Source: Dermanyssus gallinae (Eukaryota; Arthropoda; Arachnida; Mesostigmata; Dermanyssidae). From it: a DNA stretch of 64,000 bases. The notes beneath the pieces were generated by a model, which saw only the letters and a program-made list of their open reading frames with translations, searched no databases and had not been told where the DNA came from. This document shows positions 34,464-46,867 of this stretch, piece after piece (the first letter of the stretch is position 1; every line of letters starts with the position of its first letter). Where the stretch lies: NCBI GenBank assembly GCA_003439945.1, contig QVRM01001791.1, forward strand, positions 62,001 to 126,000, given 5' to 3'. The position numbers were made by a program, and so were the translations under genes.

Positions 34464-34501
<38 letters not shown>
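34464..34501. repeat. (TA)n microsatellite
   Basis: Pure TA run. Confidence 0.95.
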
Positions 34502-34503
<2 letters not shown>

Positions 34504-34730
34504 TTTGAAAATGTATTTTGCGTTTGTTGTACGCTCAGTGTCAATAGAGTACGGGTCAACCGATAAATAGAAATGCGACTGTCGCATACAAACTGTTTCA
34601 TTTAGCTGCTCCGCGACTAGTTTTGTGTTCACTAATGGGAGTTATCGCGACTTTAAGAATAATTCAGCAGGTGTTCATATTTTATCCATTTGCAGAGACA
34701 TTTTTCAGTGTTTCCCAATATGACGTAGTA

Positions 34731-34735
<5 letters not shown>

Positions 34736-34788
<53 letters not shown>
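34736..34788. repeat. (TA)n microsatellite
   Basis: TA run flanked by GTG and CACATACATG. Confidence 0.95.
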
Positions 34789-34793
<5 letters not shown>

Positions 34794-35845
34794 CATGTTT
34801 TATTTCGACATATTGTAGCCTTCGTTATTATTTTTTGTTCGTTATTTGGTTGACTAAATATATTACATTAGTAATAAAGTAAGAAGTAAATACTTGTACG
34901 TATGTCTAATACAATGCCTACAGTTGCGTTTTCCTTCATTATATATTTTTTAAATATATTATTATTATTACAGGTCGACGAGCAGCAACGTCGTGAACCA
35001 TTATATATATTCTTCTAAATAAATAATAATAATTATTATTATTATTATTATTATTATTACCTGACAGGGCAGTTAAGAAAAATCACTTACAGGTTTCTCG
35101 ATCTGAAGGGCTACTCGGTGAAACAAAATAAGTGCTTTTTGTTCCATCTCGCGTCTTAGCTAATTGATTTAGTATGCTGCATTCTATAACGTTAAGCTCA
35201 GGTTACTTACGAGCAACATTTGATAGTTTGAGCGAAAAAAAAACATTGCACCACGCAAATAAGAACATTGCCGTAAACATGCATAATGTTATTAGTTGTT
35301 TCTGATAGTTTTCCCAAACGAATCTTAGCATGCCAAAATCAAATCCAAGACACAGTCACTTCTTCGGTGGTGTACATAGATCCGTAGAGCGGAAATTAAA
35401 GCTCTGCCGCACCCTGTCCGAGCTAGCGCCGCTTACGTCCTCGCAGCTACGCCATCGTTTCGCTGCCCAGTATGATACTAGACCGAAGCATAGATACGAG
35501 TTCGTGGTAATATTCGTTGAAACTAGGCGCATCTGAAAAGCGCCACACCTTTCGGACGCCAGAAATATTGCATTGAAAGAAAGGGGAACAGTCGAAAGTT
35601 AATCCGAAGACTGATTATAAATATATGTGTTCGTTTGAGGCATTCCGCATGTCTGACTTTGAATTTATTTGTGGTACATCATGTAGTATGGACACACTGG
35701 GGCGATTCGACATCTCCTTTCGTACTATTTAACTTTACACGTCTCGTGTCTATTTTGATCAAATTGTTCTTAAGTAGAGTTAAGGTCTGCTTCCTTCTGT
35801 ACGTTTAGACAAACTACCTATTACGTTAGCCTTGATTATTATGTT

Positions 35846-36345
35846 ACTAGGCTGTTCAAAACGTCTTTAGAATAAAAACCCTGAATTTTTATGTACTGCC
35901 TGAGAATCTCAATATGCCGTTATCACTAAGATTGGAGAGCATTTATACCGCCCAAGTAGAATTCTGCGTTCTTAGACTGAATATAAGCATTAATAGCAGC
36001 ATTAAAATTGTCACTGCTGGAAAGCGCTTTGATTAAGACTATTCAGATTTCCGGAGAGGAAATGATCTTGGTAAAATGGGGCAGCCTTTATTTGCAAAGC
36101 TGGCCGTTTCTCAGAGAGTTTGCTGCAAACGGTCTGCCAGTCCAGGATAGAGGACTAGTAGTATTCCACTTTGATCCCAAAAACGTACCCATTACATTTC
36201 CGACGGATACCGTTGTCCGCACCCTCTTTGGGGTACGTCACCGTATTGTCATACTATTGTCGAGATGTTTCTTGGGTCTAGGGAGTGAGTAATGGACCCA
36301 AGTTCCATCGGAGGTCACGAATCTAAGCTAAAAATTAGACGGATT
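35846..36345 (-). mobile_element. mariner (family M2), degraded and internally deleted copy
   Basis: Nucleotide blocks match the 53.84-54.97-kb mariner in the same order: gtagaattc.gcgt.cttagactgaa.ata.gcatt, gctggaaa.cgctt, gga.ac.gttgtccgcaccctc, and tt.cttgggtct.gggagtg. The blocks are closer together than in the fuller copy, so internal sequence is missing and no frame remains open. Confidence 0.7.
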
Positions 36346-36984
36346 TGTATTCTAATAGAAAGCGGAGGTCTAGTCAAACGCTGTATTTGCGGTGATTTTT
36401 TTCCAATTGTTTCTTTTACATGGTGAGTTAGACAACTGAGCAGGAGAAGCCACCTAAAAAATGAATGCCAAGTCAACACACTTGAGTTGAACCCCATCTT
36501 TGCTTAAAGACGACTCGTTTTCTTCTAAGTCTCACCCTGCGTGTTATTATAAAGCATCTCACTCGTCGTCGTTGTCTTGCTCTTCGTTTGACTGTACACC
36601 TTTCTTCCCTCGAGCATTATCTGCAGCAATCGGCCATGGAGGAACTAAGATGGGACTGGTTCTTCTGATATCCTGCAGGAATCGACTAGGATATCTGATA
36701 TACGTATACGCATAAAACGGATATTTTGTTCCCGGCAATGTCAAGAAGAGATTTCCTCTGATTAAAAGAAACAACTCTGCGAATTGTTATTATTTTTTTC
36801 CAGGCAATCATCATCAGATTGCTTTATTGACATGCTCTTTTACAGGCAATCTGTCACAATTTATGTCAAAGTCATATTTCATTAACAATACCTATTGTAG
36901 GATCACCTGCATCTGTGAAGTGTAATCACAATATTATATACACACACACAAACCTATATAATCTAATCCTGCACAATGTCGACA
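36346..36984. other. no gene seen
   Basis: Short frames only. A (CA)n run is at 36940-36952 next to the 3' end of the following LINE. Confidence 0.4.
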
Positions 36985-38300
36985 TTTTACTGATTTAAAA
37001 ACTAGGAACTATTGTTTTCAGCATTTAGTTCCTTGGTTAAACGTTTTCTAAAAACCCGCTCCGTATTTCGGAGGTCCTGCGAGAGCTCGTTCCATACTTT
37101 TGGCAGCATGCAGGCTAGAAAATGCCAGGCTAGAAAAACCCTGAGTTGGCCCTCATATCGCTGAGACCTGAAGGGGGTGAGTTGTAATTCGAAATCGCAA
37201 CCTGAAGGTAGTTTGCCTTTAACCACTTTATGGGCAAGCACGGCTAAATTTAATCGTGCCAGCTGATCAAATTTGAGTAGTCCGAGTCTGCCGTACCATG
37301 GCGACACGTCGTCCCGACGAGACAGACCAGTAATGGCTCGCACCGCATTGTTCTGGATTACTCGCAACGAGTGCAGGGTTCCCAAGTAGGTTGCGCCCCA
37401 TATAGTGATTCCGTAAGTGAGAATCGATTCCAGGAGCGCCCTGTATACAAGGACCAGAACAATGCAGGAGATTTTGGCCTTCCTCAGACGGGCCAGCAAT
37501 GCCACCACAGCACAGCAGACCCTGACGCTCGACCGAACGTGACTTTCCCATTTCATGTTCTCATGAAGCGTGATACCGAGGCATTTTACTTCTCGACTTA
37601 GAGGGACAGCTGCACCGCCCACTTGAAGGGATATATTACCCGTGTCCAGTTTCAGCCTCGATGCCCGCTGAGGTGTGTGAAACAAGACGAGTTTCGTCTT
37701 AGTCGGATTCATGACAAGGCCAAACCGTTTAAAATATGAAATTGCCGTTTTGATATCGGTTTCCACATGCCTAAGATTAACTTGACCGTTTGATAGCTGA
37801 GCAGGTGAGATGCGGAACAGCAGAGTTGTGTCATCCGCATATACCACTGGTCGACACTCTATATCCCTTTCAATGCCACGCAAGACGAAATTTATGTAGA
37901 TTATGAAGATGAAGGGGCCAAGAACCGACCCCTAGGGAGTCCCAATCGAAACAGTCCCAGGGGTGGAGCTCAAGCCCCCCACCGACACAAACTCCTTACG
38001 TCCGCCTAGGTACGATGTAAACCAGGCAGTTACACCTGGTGCGCAACCCATTTCTTGCAGCATCTTAAAAAATATAGAGTGGTCAAGACAGTCAAAGGCC
38101 TTCGCTACGTCAAGGAATGCGCCGAGACACCCGTCTTCAGCAGCTTTGACTATTTCCCACCAGATATGGTTTTGAGCCAACTCTGCTGGTCGCGACTTCC
38201 TGAAACCAATTGAGAGGGTTTTACGCAAATTTCCTTTTGCAATTCTCCCTTCATTCTCTGTGCAAATTAGTGTACCAATTTTTTTATACGGCACGCGCTA
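36985..38300 (-). mobile_element. CR1/L2-like LINE: reverse transcriptase
   Basis: Two abutting minus-strand frames (38294-37932 and 37883-37002) share one reading frame and form a 5'-truncated RT. Motifs are: IGFRKSRPAELAQNHIW (RT motif 1), GAFLDVAKAFDCLDH (A), GTP*GSVLGPFIFIIYINF (B), VVYADDTTLLF (C), FGLVMNPTKTKL (D) and VKCLGITLHENMKWESHV (E), then a C-terminal region ending in PKVWNELSQDLRNTERVFRK. The only interruption is TAG at 37932-37934 replacing the CAG of the conserved GTPQGS. YADD is intact. The 3' end lies near a (CA)n run. The endonuclease is missing. Confidence 0.9.
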
Positions 38301-40559
38301 GCACTTCATTTTGCTGTCTAAATGACTCTGTGTCGTCCTTCCTGTAATGTGCTAATAATACCTGTGAAATGTACTATTTTTACAATTTAAATTTAATAAT
38401 TAAAATATGTCTTATGCATACATATCTGACCAAATTAGAACACTTTTTACAACCAGCTATCATGCATTTCCTTTCACCGACTAGATGCGCTCATTAGTTG
38501 CATAGCGACTGAACGGCGGCTAGATCTAGTAACAAGGCATCAGTAGATTTCCCTTAGTCAGAGAGCGCGCACAATGCCACCGAGCTTCGTGGTCAATTAT
38601 AACCGCGGGCAGAGTATGTTTGTGCAACGTCGATTTCTCCTCAGAATGGCACCGCCACCACACAGGCCACACAATAGAATTCGTAATAGTCTTCGTAAGA
38701 AGGGCACGGCACAATATAGAGAAGCTCGTCACACATGTATCGCGTGCATCTGCTTACCGTTCGGTAAGGCCTAGGCTTGGGCCCGCAAAGTGTCGCAATA
38801 TGTTTGCCCAACAAGTTCCGGAGATCAAAACGACCCAAAAATGGTTCGAGTTAGCGTCCGCGTGCTAGGGCGTTGACCACGGGCCCAAAAAGGAAAAGAG
38901 AAGACTTCTGATGTGAGTCGTGCCCCAGCTAGACCCACGCATGCACCTTTCACATAGAAGAACGCAGCGTGCCCCTGCGTTGAGGATCACGCAGAAATAG
39001 AGGACTGGTTGCACGCCGGCTGCCTCAAAGGTCTAAGCTCTAAAAGCTGACGAGCGCAAGCAATTATGGAATAAACCACTGCTTGGAACGAAGCAGGCCA
39101 AAAGAGAAACGCAGGCCAAATGGAACGGGATCTTAAACGGCGAATGAGGGGCGTCTGTCAGGGATACCATACCGTAAATAAATGATTTGGTACGAACGGC
39201 CCGAAGAAGAAAGCGCTGACGTTTTACAGGGCGGAATTTCTGGCGTTACACGGCGCTTTCCAAATGTATTTTCATAGGATACAAGTGTCACCTTCGACGT
39301 CCTGCCTCCACTGCAGGACGGGGGTGAATATACATCTCGTTCACCCTTTGGCCGCCACACGTTGGCACTGCACAACACGGTGGTCAAGCAATAATTTATA
39401 TTAGGTTAACGCAAAGTTCTTACCGTTTCTTACATCCAAACATGCGGGTTTATTTCATCATCGAACATCTTTCAATGATATCTTCTTTTTTTTTTGTAAA
39501 AGCTCTATTTCCTGGACAGAATAAAGTATTTTACCTCATAGATAACGTTCGATATACGACCTTGAAAGACTTTTTCCAGTCTAAAATATTTGGAGAGTCC
39601 GAAATTTGTGATAGTCGGAAGGTGCAAGATTCGGAAAGTATGATGAGTGATCAATAAGTTCCCAGACCAAGTCGCATATTTTAGTGGTTAGTGAACTCAC
39701 ATGGGGTTGCACCATGCCTTCGTAAAAGATGGCCCCTCTCCTGTTCACGAGTTGTAAACGCGTTTGGTTTAGTTTTTTTTCAGACTCGTTTGAGCTGTTG
39801 GTGGCAGAAATCCGAGTTGATTGTCCGGTTCCTTCTCAGAAGCTCAAACTGAACGATGCCTCTAATATCAAACCAACAACACGAGATAACAATATTTGAG
39901 TGTATGCTTTACTTGGGCTGACCTAGGGAACTGCCTGCGTCCTCAGACCAGAGCAAATGCGCGCATACGCTTAAATTAATTGGCTTTATTTGGTTTGCGA
40001 AGAACTCACAGATCTTATAATCTTAATCTTAGTTCTTAAGGAATCCTGAAAAGTCAGAGTTCCTTGAGCGTGCTGACAAGTTCAAGTTCCTTGAGCATCC
40101 TGACATTCACTAATTCTCCGTCTTCTCAGAAAGCCGTTAAGCTGACTGCGCAAAAGCGGAGCCCACCGGCTCATGCAGTAATGATCGCTATATTATAAAC
40201 GTAGCATCTTTTATCATGGTGTGGATACCAAAACTGAAAGAACCATTGAGGAGATTGTCTCTTTTTCTAATAGAATAGGGGGGGGGGGGTGTATTTTTAA
40301 AAGTGGCTTGTAAATTCGTTTTTCTACTGGATGGAAATATTTGTTATTCGCCTGACATCTATATCTAAAACATGTTGAGATATCTAGGGTTTCCGCAACA
40401 GTTCTTCTGGCAGCATAGTCGCCGACTCTTAGAGGTATGGTTTATCATCTCTTCTCCCTAAGCATGGCTTAAAGAAAACTCGACGACGACAGGAGTCGAA
40501 CCGGCGACATCCAGACATGTTTTTTCGTTAGAGATGTTGAACGAGAGCGTATATTTATG
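38301..40559. other. unassigned stretch
   Basis: Short frames at 38574-38868 show no recognised domain. At about 39640-39680 tgatcaataagttcccagac resembles a mariner terminal repeat, with related wording at 16308 (caataagttc). A G11 run is at 40278-40288. No supported gene. Confidence 0.35.
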
Positions 40560-41330
40560 GTTAGAATGTTGGCTTGCTGTATAGATTTCAGAATCACTTG
40601 AAACGAATTACTTTCATATTGCAAAACCTGCTCGAAGTCCACCAGTCGTTATGCACATTCTGTACAAGCAATAACCGGACGAACACGACGAAATATTTTG
40701 TACTCAATATTCATGCTCAAACGCCTATTCTAACGATCCTCAAAAACCTTTATACCACGAGCAAAACAGTCGGCATGTTTAGGCCCAAAGCACTCGTTTA
40801 CGACGGATATCACATCTTCGTAACTCTGCCATCTCTACCCAAAATAAATATTTTAAGATCTCCAAATATATGATGGTCACACGGAACCAGATCTGATGAA
40901 TATGGGGGACCTACGACAATTTGAAACATTTAGTTTTCGTAATTTGGTCATGTCTACAAGAGCTTGTGAATGGGAGTATTGTGTCGTAATGAAACAACAC
41001 ACTATCCTTCTGCACCCCGGGCTGTAGTGCTTCGATGCGCTCCTTTAACTGGTTCAGAAGTAATGCTTATGGTTGTTTTCATGTAGTCGAAAGTAGTCAG
41101 TCGACAACTTTGGAATACGTTGTGTATCTCAGAAAACGATGGCCCGATTCAAGGTGGGAGGCCTTTCGCCGCGTGCGGTTCATTCCCTGGTTGCATCATT
41201 CCGTTCTAGGGTAAAGTGGTGGATCCAGTATTTTCATCAACGGTTACGAATCGGTCCAAAAACTCCTGTGTATTTCTTCTATAATAAATTAAAAAAACGT
41301 GATTGGATGTGTGTTTCGATGCATGGAGCT
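40560..41330 (-). mobile_element. degraded mariner-like element (family M4)
   Basis: On the minus strand at about 40910-40830 the frame reads PPYSSDLVPCDHHIFGDLK, the third catalytic aspartate block of mariner transposases (PPYSPDLAP.D…F..LK). Upstream sequence has scattered similarity with many stops. The related copies in the window are different families. Element ends were not found. Confidence 0.6.
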
Positions 41331-41664
41331 ACCGCCTCAAGGAATGCTTAACAATTGCTGAAAGTTGCTTCGGAATTTTAGTATACAATTTCCAAATTTA
41401 AGTAAAGACATGGATTTTCAAAAAACAAATCGGTTGAAAGGATCCACATAGAAATGTCTTTCATTTTCGGAAAATAAACTTTGCATTTCGATTCGACTCT
41501 CGGCAAGTTCTACACATTTTTGAGGCGATGGCAACACCTCCAAATTGCGTTACTCGATGTTCACAGGCACCACTTAAGAGCTCTTCCCGATGAAAGCAGA
41601 GAAACAATTTGGTGTGCATTCTGTAGCATACCAGCCGCTCAGCACTGTACCACACTATCTTATT

Positions 41665-41667
<3 letters not shown>

Positions 41668-41699
<32 letters not shown>
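41668..41699. repeat. (TA)n microsatellite
   Basis: Pure TA run. Confidence 0.95.
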
Positions 41700-41702
<3 letters not shown>

Positions 41703-42931
41703 GAGTCCGTGAATAGTGCGGTACATAAAATGGACACACACAATCAAGCTAGCCAGACACGTTCTACGTGTAACTACTAGTGTAGATGATGATAATCCAT
41801 CAGCCTATGCGGTGGAGTGGTCGCCGGGTTATTGGAACGGCTCCCTGTTTTTTTTCGTTGACATTTTGCCGTTGCGCAATGTTGCCGTGCTATTTACACC
41901 AACGACGACGGCTACGTACGCTCGCTCGTTCAAGCAGTGTCCGTCCGAGCAGCAACCGGAATCAAGCATAAAGGCAGAGCGCCACAGAAAAAACCACAGC
42001 AGCGGCTATCGGCACACACTACTGAGCATCTATCGATCGACTAACCATACACTCATTATCGTTTCCGAATCAGCGGATTGAATCAGAGGCGGGGCCATTT
42101 TTTTGGCTTCTCGGCCATGCTAGAGTCGTCATGACAGGGGGCCCCTCGGCGAGCGTATTGGGGTGACGATCGTCTCGGCGTGTCGTGGAGCCCAATTTGT
42201 CGCCGTGACGCCAGCCTTCGGGACCGGAGTTCATACCGGACAGTTCGAACTGTCCGAAGCTGTGCCGCCCGTCGTATGCTCGGGTTCGTATAGAGTTACC
42301 CGGAACGAGGGAGACCGGTAGGTAGGTAGGGAGGGATCGAGACATTGTCCATGCAACGTGACGATGGGTGATGATGCTTGCAGTGCTCTGCCAATATGCG
42401 AGGCGGGTTGGCGGGTGTGTTCAGTAGACCGACCAACCGACCGTAGTTACTCTGCACGCAAAACATCGCTGATTGCGTGCCGGGATTGGATGGCAAGGCA
42501 CAACAATCGTGGACAAAATCTAGCAGATTGGATTGGAACTCTTGCAACAGCAACTTTTTCCATTGTTTGCTTTTTCCTGTTTTTGAATTCACATATGTTG
42601 TTCACATTTGCCGGTGACTCCCACAATTACAGCATTAGGGCAGTATCTGCACCTAAAAGTATTTTTAGATGTTTACCTACCGGGCAGTATGCCTATTCTG
42701 ACAAGGCCGTATCACATGATGCCCTAGCAGCGGGGAAAAAAACGCGTATTCTAATGTTATTTGAAAAACAAAGCTACTAGCACCGAATTCGCTCGAAGTT
42801 TTCGAAGCTTTGTTCGGATGCCCCAAACGAGTGTGCGGAAACCTCAACGGAGTCCTATGTCCGAGTTCATCTTGGCATCGAAATGGCCCAAAACGGCACC
42901 TCAATTTCACATCCTGCGGCGAGGTTGCTCC

Positions 42932-42933
<2 letters not shown>

Positions 42934-42984
<51 letters not shown>
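42934..42984. repeat. (TA)n microsatellite
   Basis: Pure TA run of about 50 bases. Confidence 0.95.
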
Positions 42985-42986
<2 letters not shown>

Positions 42987-43681
42987 ACAATCTTAATGCG
43001 CAGCGTGCTTAAAACGATGAAGGCAAGATTCCTCAAAAAAGGTTCGGGCCTCTCTCAAATAGCCCACAACCGATTAACTTACTGTCTATTCATAATTACG
43101 CGAGTCTATCGAGGATCCGATCGATTCAAACTTTCGCCAAAACCATCACTTCTGAAGTTCCGTCATAGCATTAAGCATGATGGATATAGTGCGTAGATGG
43201 AACCGCTTTCTATCATGTTTTTCATTATTTTTGTCGCCGTACTAGCTTTCATTATACTTCTAAGGATTGTATATGCAAATTCTGATGTCTGCTATGTATG
43301 AGATACTACACTGAGACAGGCCAGTCAGGTTGGTGTTGCCTTTGACTTTTGGCCTAATGACAAATGGCGAATGAGGTAGAGTGACATCATTGTTATAAGC
43401 GGCTATGTAGGTTGAGAGAGACAGCTAAGCGACCGTTGCGAGTAGCGGCGCACTTGGCGGAGAAAGCGCTACGGCGGCAGCAACAGCGGGGGTTTGTATC
43501 TGGAGTCGATATAACGGACGACACTATAGAGAGTCAAGACAGTTAGTGTTGAGTCGCGGTCGAAGAAGTGTGCTGAGAGAGGCGGTGCTGTACCGAAGTA
43601 GCAAAGGTGTCGGATGGAATAAAACCTCAGCCGTGGTGGTCAATATCCGTGTCTTCCTCCTAGTAACCCAGTTTAGGCCCT

Positions 43682-43683
<2 letters not shown>

Positions 43684-43741
<58 letters not shown>
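43684..43741. repeat. (TA)n microsatellite
   Basis: TA run following a possible LTR-like sequence. Confidence 0.95.
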
Positions 43742-44102
43742 GCGCAAAGTTGGATCGCGTTAGAACTCATAAAAGCACAATGTAATATAGCATATAATTA
43801 ATAGGAAACAAAATTAATTCATACATATGAATGAATATAGGCAAAATGAAGATAAAATTGACTGCAGCATCATCTAGTTAAACGAGAAAATCAACTTGTC
43901 CTACACTTATGGCCGCTATCCCGGCATCTTGTTTGGCGTGAGTTGTCGTCCCACCTTTCGGCAGTTGGGATGCTGCACCGCTCCAATTGGCGTACTGACA
44001 GAAGAAGTGGCAAAATACCATCTTCTCTTTTTTCTTTTTTTCTTCTTTTTCTTCTTCTGAGTCTTCTAGTGGAAGTATGACATGGCTAGCATATCACAGT
44101 GA
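43742..44102. other. no gene seen
   Basis: A/T-rich, with a pyrimidine (CTT)n-like run at 44022-44058. Confidence 0.45.
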
Positions 44103-44570
44103 GTGACGATGGCAATTTGTTGTCGAACAGCAACAACAACAACTCGAAACAAGATTGAGGTAGTCTACCACGCGAGCTTCATACAAACGTGGTTAGTGTC
44201 ATTGTACACTCAGCCGTCGGGCCGGGCGGTGAAGATTCGTACGGTAAAGCCGAACAGCACAGCCGTAACAACTCAACGTTGCTTGAACAAACAGATTGCA
44301 GCAGCAGGAGCGGCAATCGGCCGACGAATGCTTTTTCGGCACCATAGGAGCGTTAAAGACGACTCCTTACAGCCTCACATTCTCGACTCGACGACACGCT
44401 TCGATACGTCCACCCACACCTACAAGCCGGCGCTCTGTAGCTGCCCCGTAGCAACCCGTCTGGGCCAGAGCCGTGACCGCCTCTCTCGAGAGGCGGGACA
44501 TGCAAAGGCAAAGCGGAGCGGAGCGTGTCCATTCAGCGTCACAGCGCCATTTGCCACTCACGAGAACTAA
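44103..44570 (+). CDS. open reading frame, unrecognised
   Basis: A 155-codon frame ending in TAA just before the mariner at 44601. It is rich in Thr, Arg and Ser with no recognisable domain, signal peptide or membrane segment. Base composition is less A/T-rich than its surroundings, as in a 5' UTR or first exon. It may be chance; no splice sites or homology support it. Confidence 0.12.
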   Translation: MTMAICCRTATTTTRNKIEVVYHASFIQTWLVSLYTQPSGRAVKIRTVKPNSTAVTTQRCLNKQIAAAGAAIGRRMLFRHHRSVKDDSLQPHILDSTTRFDTSTHTYKPALCSCPVATRLGQSRDRLSREAGHAKAKRSGACPFSVTAPFATHEN

Positions 44571-44600
44571 GTCAGTTAGTACGAACGTAGCAAGAACGTA

Positions 44601-45878
44601 GGTAAGTGAAAAAGTTCGTCGGCTTTTTTACCCGATTTTAAAGAGCCTTATTTATGCAGACAACAGTATTTTTAATTCAATGATATATTGACCGTTTTGT
44701 TCGATAACCTTCGCCCATCGCCTCGGTAGATCCATGATTCCTTTCTCCCAGAACGTCTTGTCCTTCTCGTCGAAATACTGAGTGAGGTGATTTTTTTATA
44801 GCCTCCAAAGATTCAAATGTTGTGCCATCAAGGGAGTTCTGGAGAGACCTGAACAAGTGATAATCAGATGGTGCGAGGTCGGGACTATAAGCTGGGTCCC
44901 AGGGCAGCACATCCCAGTCAAACTCCGCCAATTTTTGCCGGGTGGCCAAACTTTTGTGTGGTGTCGCCTTATCGTGTTGAAAAGTGACGCCCCACCTGTT
45001 TGACAATTCCGGGCGCTTCGTTGCTACTGCAGCCTTCAAATCTTCGAGTTGTCTGCAGTAGACGACGGAGTTGATCGTCTGACCCATTGGAAGCAGCTCA
45101 AAATACACGACGCCCTTACAGTCCCACCAGCAGCACAGCATAACCTTCTTCTGATGAATTTCGGGTTTAGGGATAGCTGCGGCCTGAGAACCTCTGAGGA
45201 CTTTTTTTTTTAGTTACGTTTCTGTAGAGTATCCATTTTTCATCGCCGGTTATCAATCTCCTCAGAAATGGCTCATTCGAGTTCTTCCGGAGGAGTGCGT
45301 GACAGGTATCGACTCGCCCTTCAAGTTGCCTATCATTGAGGTCGTGTGGTAGCCAGATATTCCGCTTGCACGAGAAACCTGCATCATGGAGGCGATTCCA
45401 AACGGTTCCGTGGGAGACTCCCGTTATATCTTCAATTTCTTTTATGGTCAAACCTGGGTTCGAAGTAACCAGGCTTATGACTTCGTCGGTCTCCACAACA
45501 TTGGGTCGTCCTGACCTCGGTTCATCTTCGAGATTGAAGTTTCCAGCTTTGAAACGGGCGAATCGCTTTTCGACTGTGGATTTGTGTACTGCGTTTTCGC
45601 CGTAGACTGCACATATCCTTCGGGTTGTTTGCGCTGCACTTTTGCCTTCACGGTAGGAGAACAACATAATGTGTCGAAAATGCGTATTTTTGTCCTCCAT
45701 TGCAAACAGCTGCCAATTCCGCAAACGAAACGGTAAAGTTGGAACCGGTATACCGTCGCGCCGCCACGGGTCTGCTCCTGAATGTAAACACCCAGCCGCA
45801 CTCTCAGGCGGCCCTGCTGCAGAGCGCGGGAATTTCAAAAATGTGGTCCCAGAAAGCCGACGAACTTTTTGACTTACC
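44601..45878 (-). mobile_element. mariner (family M1), nearly full-length
   Basis: Bounded by inverted repeats of about 26 bases (each starting GGTAAGT when read inward) and by TA on both sides (44599-44600 and 45879-45880), the mariner target site. The transposase starts MEDKNTHFRHIMLF near 45700, with the N-terminal HTH region, then ITGDEKWIL (first catalytic Asp), FQHDKATPHKS (second), and DPAYSPDLAPSDYHLF (third). Frame breaks lie at a T9 run near 45200 and a T7 run near 44792, both homopolymers; compensating them gives a continuous protein. The copy at 6.8-7.2 kb is a truncated sibling. Confidence 0.93.
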
Positions 45879-45880
45879 TA

Positions 45881-46159
45881 ATAAGTGAGCAAGTACAGTA
45901 CCCGGATGTCGAAGGGGACCCAGTGCAGTCTTAGTCTGTTGCGGTGTGACGCTAGCCTCGTCCAGTTGTCAGAAAGTATCGCACGCGACCTTTGTTTCTG
46001 CTACTGCTGCTGCTGCTGTTGTGTCGTCGGGTGGTGGATCGTTGTAAGCTAGTGTAAGCAGCCGGCGGATGATGGAGACGCCAACCTAAACCTTTTTCGG
46101 CTGACGCTGTCCGTCAGCATTTGATTTCCACTGAATTGCTTTTCGATCGCTGTAAGATG
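45881..46159. other. no gene seen
   Basis: Contains a short CTG run at 46003-46018. No exon recognised. Confidence 0.4.
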
Positions 46160-46260
46160 GAACCTATAAATACGAATGTGAAACGGCGGGAATCGAACCC
46201 GTGCTGCACCTATGTGTCTCCTCCGGTCGCAAGGCGCACACGAAGGGCTCGTGTCTGGGA
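46160..46260 (-). repeat. tRNA-derived SINE fragment, copy 2
   Basis: The minus strand holds GGTTCGATTCCCGCCG, a perfect B box plus tRNA-like T stem, preceded by ATAGGTGCAGCACG. It shares its core with 6528-6572 (…gtgaaacgg.ggga…cacctatg…). The D arm is poorly preserved. Confidence 0.55.
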
Positions 46261-46867
46261 CCTGTTGATGATCGGACGCGTTTTTTGAACTCCCGAAAAA
46301 TCACCGAAAATCTTGTCACCTAATAACAAACAACGTAATTATAACACAGTAGAGCAAATCACCTGAACAAACACTCGCTGGCTGCCGATGGCTCACACTT
46401 TAGGCTAATAAGTGCGGTGAAGTGGTCAGAGGGTGGTTGTAAGAACGCCGGACACCTTAGTTGACTAGGGTAGAGCATTACAGTGAATATGATGTTATGA
46501 TGAATATGATGAACAGACCTGTTAAAGCAGCTGAACTCCCTATAAATACACTATATATATATAGTCCCTTCAGAACGATTGTTGACAAGAATCATTCTCG
46601 CTTTGTCGCGCTGAACTTCTAAGCCGATGTGCTGCCGACTGTCCGCGGTATGGTCATGGCCTCCCGTTCCCACACACCTGATGTCTCCATGATGTATGAG
46701 AGGATGGTGTGATCGTTCCTCACGACTCTGTAGTGGCAAGTCTTGTGCCTTTTCGCTTTGAGTGCAACGCCGGCGACCGTGTGGGATATTGCCAAATGAC
46801 AATTACAACTTAGCAAGATATCAGTTAAATGTGGCTCAGGCACAGAGATCGAACTAAAGTACAAACG

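Larger units (their letters stand above)
33587..35840. other. unassigned stretch
   Basis: Contains (TA)n at 34464-34501 and 34736-34788 and an ATT run at 35028-35060. A frame at 35330-35536 (SVERKLKLCRTLSELAPLTS…) looks somewhat gene-like in composition but matches nothing I know. No supported gene. Confidence 0.35.
41331..43299. other. unassigned stretch
   Basis: Contains (TA)n at 41668-41699 and 42934-42984. A relatively CG-rich part at 41880-42350 has a 122-codon frame (41716-42081) with no recognised domain. It could be a promoter or first-exon region, but I see nothing decisive. Confidence 0.35.

Noticed and set aside
40485..40560. tRNA or SINE on the minus strand (CCGGTTCGACTCC)
   Set aside because: The B-box-like sequence is good, but no convincing A box at tRNA spacing and no second copy in the window.
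42100..42130. GGCTTCTCGGCC resembling the start of U2 snRNA
   Set aside because: Only about 12 bases match; the branch-site-recognition region and later U2 sequence are absent downstream.
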